The position numbers and the translations under genes are program-made. A stretch of DNA of 6,734 bases. Origin: GCA-002862325 sp036339295. Its GTDB lineage: Bacteria > Planctomycetota > Phycisphaerae > Phycisphaerales > SM1A02. The DNA lies in contig JAYZBK010000077.1 in NCBI GenBank assembly GCA_036339295.1, forward strand, positions 1 through 6,734, given 5' to 3'. Below, in pieces: positions 1 through 5,217 of the stretch. The notes beneath the pieces were generated by a model. That model was not told the origin of the DNA and searched no databases. It was given only the letters and a program-made list of their open reading frames with translations. How positions within the stretch are numbered: the first letter of the stretch is position 1; every line of letters starts with the position of its first letter.

Positions 1-237
1 CAGCTGGAGCCCGAACTCGGCCTCCTGGAGGCCGTCGAGGTCGTCCATCGGTCCGGTCGATCCCGCTTCGGGGTCCTGTCGAGTCTCGAGTTCGAGATCG
101 ACGGTGGGCGGTTCCGTCTCCGGAGGTGCCCGCCCGACCAGGTGCCGCTGGACGCCGACGACCTCTTCGACGGCGGGCCGGTCGCGACGATCGGGGTGCC
201 GGCGTTGCGTCGCCTGATCGAGCGGTCGCGACCCTAG
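1..237 (+). CDS. 3' end of an unrecognised protein (partial, last 78 residues)
   Basis: Frame 1 is open from the window edge to a TAG at 235-237 and gives 78 C-terminal residues. Third codon positions are almost all G or C, as in the well-supported genes here, which argues that the frame is coding. The peptide reads as alternating strands and loops: a segment FGVLSSLEFEIDGGRFRLRR looks like a beta hairpin, followed by an acidic stretch (LDADDLFDGG) and a basic C-terminal helix (LRRLIERSRP). No membrane segment, signal or catalytic motif is visible, and I do not recognise a family. The start lies outside the window. The gene converges on the dehydrogenase gene, and the stop codons of the two overlap in a single CTAG, so there is no intergenic space for a terminator. 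Confidence reflects frame and codon bias only; function is unknown. Confidence 0.6.
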   Translation, partial: QLEPELGLLEAVEVVHRSGRSRFGVLSSLEFEIDGGRFRLRRCPPDQVPLDADDLFDGGPVATIGVPALRRLIERSRP

Positions 238-1208
238 TCCACGCGGGATCTCCACGCCTGCAGGACGGCTGCGATCGCCTCGGCCCGCGCGGTCTCGATG
301 CCGGGTTCCCCGAGGCCTCCACCGACGTGAGGAGTCATCGCCACGTTGTCCAGTTCGTGGAAGGCGAGGTTCGAGGGAGGGGTGTCCCGGCGATCGGCGA
401 CCTCCGTGGGGACCCGCCACCAGACGTCGAGGCCCGCGGCGAAGAGCCGACCATCCCGCAGTCGCTCGAACATCGCCTGTTCGTCGACCACCGCTCCTCG
501 GCCGACGTTCACCACGATGCCGTCGGGCAGGGCATCGAGCACCGTGGCGTCGACGACCCGATCGGTCGTGGGTGAGGAGGGGATGGCGATCATGAGGACC
601 GCGGCGTTCCGGACCCGTTCCGCGAGATCGCCGGGCCGCCATCGCCCGCCCGAGGCGGGGCGACCGACCGTGGTCGTCTCCATGCCGAGTCCTCGGAGGC
701 CGCGTTCGATCCGCGAGCCGATGGCACCCCGGCCAAGCACCACCGCACGCGACCCTTCGAGCCGTCGCGACGGTCGTGGCAGGTACCGCTGCGACCAGTC
801 GCCCCGCCGGAGCTCGGGATCGAGCCGATGGATGCCCCTCGCGGCCGAGAGGAGGAGCCCGATCGCCGTCTCCGCGGCACTGGCCGCGTTGTGATGGATG
901 TTCAGCACGTCGAGGTCCGTTCGCTTCGCCCGCTCGACCGAGGCCCGGAGCGATCCGGGGATGCCGGCCCACGGCACGAGGATCGCCCGCAGGGCGGGAC
1001 GGTCCGCGAGCATCTCCGGCGGGATCCGGCTTCCGACGACCACCTCCGCGTCCCGGGGGATCTCGGCCGAGGGGCCTCGGGTCAGGCTCGCCCACCCCGT
1101 CGTCGCCTCACGGAGGGCCTCCAGGAAGGCATCGCCGGCCGCGCCGGGGCGAGGAGTGATGGAGCTCGGGTCTCCATCGACCGCCACGTGGATCCGAAGG
1201 TCGGCCAT
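234..1208 (-). CDS. D-isomer-specific 2-hydroxyacid dehydrogenase family protein
   Basis: This 324-residue protein has the usual length and layout of D-2-hydroxyacid dehydrogenases, cytosolic NAD(P)-dependent enzymes that interconvert 2-keto acids and D-2-hydroxy acids. The substrate cannot be told from sequence. A Rossmann dinucleotide-binding core begins at about residue 154 (VVLGRGAIGS, GxGxxG at 159-164). The second strand ends in VGRP (181-184) rather than an acidic residue, which by analogy with glyoxylate/hydroxypyruvate reductases suggests NADP preference. The catalytic Arg is expected at R237 (NVGRG) and the catalytic His at H294 (TPHVGG). The usual Glu, found in a DVFxxEP context, is not at its expected place: the sequence is DVWWRVPTE (261-269), with Val where Glu normally sits. 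No signal peptide or membrane segment is seen. The ATG at 1206-1208 is used; its ribosome binding site is weak. The gene lies 46 bases downstream of the S1-domain gene on the same strand and may be cotranscribed with it. Family assignment is firm; activity and cofactor are inferred. Confidence 0.9.
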   Translation of the reverse strand: MADLRIHVAVDGDPSSITPRPGAAGDAFLEALREATTGWASLTRGPSAEIPRDAEVVVGSRIPPEMLADRPALRAILVPWAGIPGSLRASVERAKRTDLDVLNIHHNAASAAETAIGLLLSAARGIHRLDPELRRGDWSQRYLPRPSRRLEGSRAVVLGRGAIGSRIERGLRGLGMETTTVGRPASGGRWRPGDLAERVRNAAVLMIAIPSSPTTDRVVDATVLDALPDGIVVNVGRGAVVDEQAMFERLRDGRLFAAGLDVWWRVPTEVADRRDTPPSNLAFHELDNVAMTPHVGGGLGEPGIETARAEAIAAVLQAWRSRVD

Positions 1209-1240
1209 GCGTCGCGTCCGTGGCCTCGCGTCAGGTCGGG

Positions 1241-1255
1241 AGCGGCACCGCCGCT
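1241..1255 (-). other. Hairpin at the S1 gene stop codon
   Basis: Read on the minus strand, AGCGGC-GGT-GCCGCT forms a perfect 6-bp stem with a 3-base loop. It begins at the last base of the S1 gene's TGA and ends 32 bases before the dehydrogenase ATG. No T-run follows, so it is not a classical intrinsic terminator. It could attenuate read-through, stabilise a 3' end, or be a chance palindrome in GC-rich DNA. Confidence 0.35.
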
Positions 1256-2703
1256 CAGCCCAGCCCGCCCTTGAGATCGCCGCTGAACTTCGCCCGCAGC
1301 TTCTTCATCACGGGGTCCTCCGGTCGGGCGGCATCGCCGCCGCCGTCGTTCCCGCGGCCCCGGGCGCCGGCCGGGCGTTCCTCGAGGGCCTTCTTGGAGA
1401 GGCTGATCCGTCCCTTGTCGGGATCGATGGAGAGGATCTTCACCTGGACGACCTCGCCGACCCGGAGTTCGCGGTCGACCCGATCGATCCGCCGATGGCT
1501 GATCTCGGAGACGTGGAGCAGGCCTTCGACGCCCTCCGCGACCTCGAGGAAGGCCCCGAAGTCCGTGATCTTCTTGACGGTGCCGGCGACCGTGGCCCCG
1601 GCCTCGAGCGTGCCCATGAGTTCCGCCCGAGGGTCGGAGAGGACGGCCTTGCGGCTCAGCCCGATCCGGGGCTGGTCGCCGCTCGTGTCGACCTTCGTGA
1701 CCTCGACCTCGAGTTCCTCGCCCACCTTGACCACCTGTCCGGGGTCCCGGACGCGCTCGTGCGCGAGCTCGCTGACGTGGATCAGGCCGTCGACCCCGCC
1801 GAGGTCGGCGAAGGCCCCGAACGCCTGGATGCTGGTCACCACCGCCTTGCGACGCTGCCCGGGCTGCAGCTCCTTGAGGAGCTTCTCGCCGCTGGCCTTG
1901 CGTTCCTCCTCGATCACGGCTCGCCGGCTGAGGATCAGCCGGCCCCGCTTCTTGTCGAGCTGGGTGACCCGGCAGGTGACCTTCTCGCCGAGCATGGTCG
2001 AGATGTCGGCGATGTGCCGGATGTCGATCTGGCCCGCCGGCATGAAGCCCGTCTTCTTGGCGACCTCGACCTCGAGACCGCCCTTGTTGACCCCGGTCAC
2101 GCGACCCTCGACGGTCTGCCCGGTCTCGAGGTTGCCCCAGTCGGCCTTCTGGACGGCGCCCGGGAGGCTGAGGACGAAGAGGCCCTCGGCATCGAGACGC
2201 TCGACGAGGAACTCGACCTCCGAGCCGATCGCGGGCTCGGCGTCGAACTGGGCGAGCGGGCAGAAGCCCTGCCTCTTGGGGCCGAACTCCACGAGGACGT
2301 CGCCACCGCGGACCAGGGCGATGCGACCGGTCTTGGTGCGGCGGCCACCGTCCAGATTGATCCGATCACCCGGCTGGGGGGCGGGGTCCTCCTGTCCGAG
2401 CGACATCAGGTCGACCCCCGCGAGGGCATCGGCGATCTCGGCCTCGAGGTCGCCCGCGGTGCCGGCCGCCGCCGACGCGGGCTTCCCGGTCGTCTCGCCG
2501 GGGGGCGATTCCGGGGCCTTCGGGGACGACTCGCCCATGGCCGATCTCATCGCATCGTCGATCTCGGAGGCCACATCCGCGGGCAGATCCGCCTGGCCGG
2601 CCTCGTTGACGGGCGTTTCGCGCGGCGGATCCGGCGGCGGCGGGGTCGTGTCCCCCGATCCGGAGGAGGGGGCCGAGGGCGGGTTGGTTTCGGAATCGGA
2701 CAT
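1255..2703 (-). CDS. Four-domain S1 RNA-binding protein (ribosomal protein S1-like)
   Basis: This 482-residue protein is likely a cytosolic RNA-binding protein of the ribosomal S1 family, acting in mRNA binding, translation or RNA turnover. After a Pro/Ser/acidic-rich disordered N-terminus (about 1-105) come four S1 (OB-fold) repeats at roughly 111-181, 193-262, 280-353 and 367-438. The last two are the most canonical, with FGAFADLGGVDGLIHVSEL and DFGAFLEVAEGVEGLLHVSE followed by RIGLS/RISLS strands. The first is divergent and lacks the FGAF and HVSE signatures. The C-terminus is basic and Gly-rich (MKKLRAKFSGDLKGGLG). The frame is open further upstream to 2931, but the ATG at 2701-2703 is preferred: GGAGA precedes it by 5 bases, and the upstream extension has non-protein-like composition. 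Proteobacterial S1 usually has six domains; four-domain forms are known, for example in Firmicutes. Whether this is the ribosomal S1 or a paralogue cannot be decided here, so no symbol is given. It is divergent from the pilM-type gene and sits upstream of the dehydrogenase gene. Confidence 0.9.
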   Translation of the reverse strand: MSDSETNPPSAPSSGSGDTTPPPPDPPRETPVNEAGQADLPADVASEIDDAMRSAMGESSPKAPESPPGETTGKPASAAAGTAGDLEAEIADALAGVDLMSLGQEDPAPQPGDRINLDGGRRTKTGRIALVRGGDVLVEFGPKRQGFCPLAQFDAEPAIGSEVEFLVERLDAEGLFVLSLPGAVQKADWGNLETGQTVEGRVTGVNKGGLEVEVAKKTGFMPAGQIDIRHIADISTMLGEKVTCRVTQLDKKRGRLILSRRAVIEEERKASGEKLLKELQPGQRRKAVVTSIQAFGAFADLGGVDGLIHVSELAHERVRDPGQVVKVGEELEVEVTKVDTSGDQPRIGLSRKAVLSDPRAELMGTLEAGATVAGTVKKITDFGAFLEVAEGVEGLLHVSEISHRRIDRVDRELRVGEVVQVKILSIDPDKGRISLSKKALEERPAGARGRGNDGGGDAARPEDPVMKKLRAKFSGDLKGGLG

Positions 2704-2708
2704 GGGGG

Positions 2709-2713
2709 TCTCC
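2709..2713 (-). promoter_or_regulatory. Shine-Dalgarno site of the S1-domain gene
   Basis: On the minus strand, GGAGA lies 5 bases before the ATG whose first base is 2703. This is the clearest ribosome binding site in the window. It decides the start against the in-frame ATG 76 codons upstream. Confidence 0.65.
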
Positions 2714-2834
2714 GAGCCGGGTGTCGACGGCGTCCCATCAGGATACCGGCTGGCGTGGTTGGAACCGCATGGGTGGGCGGACTCGTATCGACGGTTCAGG
2801 CGGTGGAACGCCCTCGTGAACCCCGAGTGACGGG

Positions 2835-2840
2835 TATATT
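2835..2840 (+). promoter_or_regulatory. Possible -10 element upstream of the pilM-type gene
   Basis: TATATT stands out as an AT-rich island in the 270-base divergent intergenic region and matches a sigma-70-type -10 box. No convincing -35 box is found at 16-18 bases upstream; the nearest candidate, TCGTGA at 2814-2819, is only 15 bases away. If used, it would give a leader of roughly 125-130 bases before the ATG at 2974. The reverse strand of the same island (AATATA) could instead serve the S1 gene. Confidence 0.3.
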
Positions 2841-2962
2841 CCGCTGAATCGATCGTTCGGGGGCTCCCGGCGATCCATCCACGAAATCCGCGCTCGACGG
2901 ACGCGCTGATCGAGACACAGACCCGACCCACGGCCCGACCTCACCGGTCGGCCAAGGAAGAC

Positions 2963-2966
2963 GAGG
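2963..2966 (+). promoter_or_regulatory. Shine-Dalgarno-like site of the pilM-type gene
   Basis: GAGG lies 7 bases before the ATG at 2974. A second purine-rich run, AAGGAAG at 2954-2960, is further upstream at a less favourable distance. The site supports 2974 as the start, and the actin-like fold's first strand (AAWGIEVGS) begins right after it, as expected for PilM. Confidence 0.5.
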
Positions 2967-2973
2967 CGATCGA

Positions 2974-5145
2974 ATGGCAGGAAGCAAGGCTGCGTGGGGC
3001 ATCGAGGTCGGCTCGTATGCCGTGAAGGCCCTTCGACTGGAGCGGAACGGGGACCAGGTCGTGGTCTCCGACTTCGGGGAATACCCCCACAAGAAGCCGC
3101 TCAGCACCCCGGACCTCAACGTCGACGAGATGATCCGGCTCACGCTCGGCACGCTCGTCAGCCAGAAGAACTTCGAGAAGGAGAAGGTCGTGATGAGCGT
3201 CGAGGGGCGTGCCTCGCTTCCTCGCTTCGCGAAGCTTCCCCCGGTCGAGCCGAAGAAGATCCCCGACATCATCCGGTTCGAGGCCGCGCAGCAGATTCCC
3301 TTCCCCATCGAGGAGGTGGAGTGGGATGCCAAGGTCTTCGAGTCCGAGGATTCGCCCGAGACCGAGGTCGGCATCTTCGCGATCAAGAAGGACGAGCTGA
3401 ACCACCGGATCGCCATGTGGGGCGAGCACGGCCTGGCGCCGAAGACCGTCACCCTCGGTCCGGTCGCGGTGTTCAACGCCGTCCACTACGACCTCGTCGG
3501 GCCCGGAAGCAAGCCGTTCGTGGTCCTCGACATCGGCACCCGGTCCAGCGACCTCATCGTGGTCGACGGCGACAACTGCTGGATCCGGACCTTCCCCATC
3601 GGCGGCAGCGACTTCACCGAGGCGATCGCGACGACCTTCAAGCTCCCGTATTCCAAGGCGGAACGGCTGAAGCAGGAGTCCGGGACCAGCAAGTACGCCA
3701 AGCAGATCATGCAGGCGATGCGGCCGGTCTTCGGCGATCTGCTCGAAGGCGTGCAGCGATCGATCGGGTTCTACGAGAACTCCCATCGCGGCGTGAAGAT
3801 CGAGACCGTCCTCGGTGTCGGCAGCACGTTCAAGATCCCCGGGCTCCGCAAGTTCCTGGGCGCCCAGCTCGGTCTCAACGTCATCCGTTTCGACGAGTTC
3901 CGGCGTCTCCAGGTCGAGGGCCGCATGGCCTCCGACTTCGCCGGTCACAGCGTCAGCATGGCGACCGCGTACGGCCTGGCCCTGCAGGGACTCGGCGAAG
4001 CGGACATCGACGTCAATCTCGCACCCTCCGAGGTCCTCAACGAGATGGCGTGGTCGGCGAAGAACAAGTGGTTCATCGCCGCGGCCGGGATCGCCCTCGC
4101 GGCGAGCGGCCTGATGTTCCTCGCACCGATGGCGGCCCAGGGCAGCATGGGCGCCGACCTCGTCGGGGCCCAGAGCAAGGTCTCGAACGTCGTCCGGCAG
4201 GCCAAGGGGTTCAAGTCGCAGATCGACCAGATCTCGAACGAGGCGGCGATCGGCCACAAGGCCTCGAACTTCGAGCGTCTCCTCGACGACCGCGAGGTCT
4301 GGCCGCACCTCGTGACCGACGCGATGAACGCGGTCGCGGCCGCCGGTCCGCAGCCCGAGCTGCTCGGTTCGGATCTCGAGCGGATCCGGGCGATCGATCC
4401 CTCCGACCGGAAGCTGATCCTGCTGGAGAACCTCGGGGCCGAGTACACCTCGGATGCCAACGGGCGATTCATGCAGGTCGAGATGGAGGTCGCCTTCGCG
4501 ACCGACATGAACCCCCCGATCTCGTTCGTGAACCGGGCGATCGGCGGCTTCATCGACGGCCTGGCGGCGAAGGGGCAGCGCCCCGGCGTCCCGTACGTCG
4601 TGGTCCAGCGGTCCTTCAACTCCAACATCGACGATCTCCGGACCGTGACGGTCGGTCCCGACGGGGCCGAGAGCAGCACCGGGGGCCGTGATTCCAGCGA
4701 ACGCCGAGCCGGTCGCGACCGTGGGAACTCCGGTGGTGGATCCTCCGGATTCGGCGGTGGCGGCGGCATGGGGGCGGGTGGTGGCGTCAGCGGCGCCGGC
4801 GGCGCCGGACAACCCGGAAAGCGTCGACCTGCCGGCGGTGGAGGCTTCGTCGACACCGGTGGCGACATGGGCATCGGCTCCTCGGGTGGCGGATTCGCCG
4901 GGAATCGAGGCGGATCGGGGAGCTCGGGCTTCGGAAGCGGCAACACCGGCGGCAGCAACCGCTGGGAGACCGGCGGTCGTCCCGGATCCAAGCCGGACGA
5001 GCCGGAGCCGATCCTGAACCTCGACCAGGAGGCGCCGATCCCCGGGGAACCCCAGCTCTATGCCGAAGGCGACGTCTTCCACGTCGCCCGGATCACCTTC
5101 ACCGTCAAGCTCAACGAGCCGTCGGCCGCCCAGCCCGGCGGTTGA
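2974..5145 (+). CDS. pilM: PilM-PilN fusion: actin-like pilus assembly ATPase joined to a membrane/periplasmic PilN-like part
   Basis: This 723-residue protein is inferred to be the cytoplasmic and inner-membrane part of a type IV pilus or type II secretion alignment complex. Residues 1-342 are PilM-like: GIEVGSYAVKAL (9-20, phosphate-1 loop), an IRFEAAQQIPFPIEEVEWD segment (100-118, typical of PilM), VLDIGTRSSDLIVVDGD (184-200, phosphate-2), FPIGGSDFTEAI (207-218), and GVGSTFKIPGL (281-291, nucleotide-binding loop). Then DVNLAPSEVL (346-355) resembles the PilN N-terminal INLLP motif that docks onto PilM. A membrane segment (about 366-388), a linker helix (about 395-425) and strands and helices of a ferredoxin-like periplasmic domain (about 478-560 and 693-713) follow. 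A Gly-rich tract (570-673) interrupts the periplasmic domain. PilM is usually about 350 residues and PilN about 200, in separate genes; the fused order matches GspL. The PilO-like gene follows after 72 bases, probably in one operon. The PilM assignment is firm; PilN homology rests on position, motif and topology. Confidence 0.9.
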   Translation: MAGSKAAWGIEVGSYAVKALRLERNGDQVVVSDFGEYPHKKPLSTPDLNVDEMIRLTLGTLVSQKNFEKEKVVMSVEGRASLPRFAKLPPVEPKKIPDIIRFEAAQQIPFPIEEVEWDAKVFESEDSPETEVGIFAIKKDELNHRIAMWGEHGLAPKTVTLGPVAVFNAVHYDLVGPGSKPFVVLDIGTRSSDLIVVDGDNCWIRTFPIGGSDFTEAIATTFKLPYSKAERLKQESGTSKYAKQIMQAMRPVFGDLLEGVQRSIGFYENSHRGVKIETVLGVGSTFKIPGLRKFLGAQLGLNVIRFDEFRRLQVEGRMASDFAGHSVSMATAYGLALQGLGEADIDVNLAPSEVLNEMAWSAKNKWFIAAAGIALAASGLMFLAPMAAQGSMGADLVGAQSKVSNVVRQAKGFKSQIDQISNEAAIGHKASNFERLLDDREVWPHLVTDAMNAVAAAGPQPELLGSDLERIRAIDPSDRKLILLENLGAEYTSDANGRFMQVEMEVAFATDMNPPISFVNRAIGGFIDGLAAKGQRPGVPYVVVQRSFNSNIDDLRTVTVGPDGAESSTGGRDSSERRAGRDRGNSGGGSSGFGGGGGMGAGGGVSGAGGAGQPGKRRPAGGGGFVDTGGDMGIGSSGGGFAGNRGGSGSSGFGSGNTGGSNRWETGGRPGSKPDEPEPILNLDQEAPIPGEPQLYAEGDVFHVARITFTVKLNEPSAAQPGG
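4681..4992 (+). repeat. Gly-rich low-complexity tract inside the PilM-PilN fusion gene
   Basis: These bases encode residues 570-673, dominated by Gly and Ser with scattered Arg and Pro. The first part (about 570-618) carries Arg-rich patches, the middle has GFGGGGGMGAGGG, and the end turns acidic and Pro-rich. GGC/GGT/GGA codons make imperfect short DNA repeats. The tract falls within the periplasmic part, just before what look like the domain's last strands (VFHVARITFTVKL), and is probably a flexible linker. Confidence 0.75.
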
Positions 5146-5180
5146 GGTCCAGCGAACACGCATCAAGCCTGGTCGATCGC

Positions 5181-5202
5181 CTCGCGGCGGTCGGCTCGCG
5201 AG
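5181..5202 (+). other. Hairpin between the pilM-type and PilO-like genes
   Basis: CTCGCG at 5181-5186 pairs with CGCGAG at 5197-5202 around a 10-base loop, which a G-U pair could shorten to 8. The stem ends directly before AAAGG (5203-5207), the presumed ribosome binding site of the next gene, so it could tune translation or mark an RNA processing point. No U-run follows, so termination is unlikely. It may be a chance palindrome. Confidence 0.3.
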
Positions 5203-5207
5203 AAAGG
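5203..5207 (+). promoter_or_regulatory. Shine-Dalgarno-like site of the PilO-like gene
   Basis: AAAGG lies 10 bases before the ATG at 5218. The spacing is slightly long but acceptable. It supports a start that places the hydrophobic anchor at residue 11, as expected for a PilO-type protein. Confidence 0.45.
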
Positions 5208-5217
5208 CCGCTTCCGA

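Noticed and set aside
898..2847. A 649-codon open frame on the plus strand, opposite the S1 gene
   Set aside because: The minus strand encodes four S1 domains. The plus-strand product is low-complexity Asp/Leu/Arg/Gly sequence without recognisable folds.
2704..2931. Upstream extension of the S1 protein to an in-frame ATG at 2931
   Set aside because: The added 76 residues look like translated intergenic DNA and would occupy the divergent promoter region. The ATG at 2703 has a good ribosome binding site.
4681..4992. Gly-rich tract as a collagen-like or PE-PGRS-type protein, or as a frameshift
   Set aside because: There is no Gly-X-Y periodicity or PE domain, and the reading frame is unbroken with folded sequence on both sides.
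4688..5017. Open frame in a second plus-strand frame across the Gly-rich tract
   Set aside because: Ala/Pro/Val-rich product caused by reading GGC/GGT repeats out of frame. The real frame continues through to a conserved-looking strand after the tract.
5146..5217. Intrinsic terminator between the pilM-type and PilO-like genes
   Set aside because: The stem is short and is followed by AAAGG rather than a T-run. The genes most likely share a transcript.
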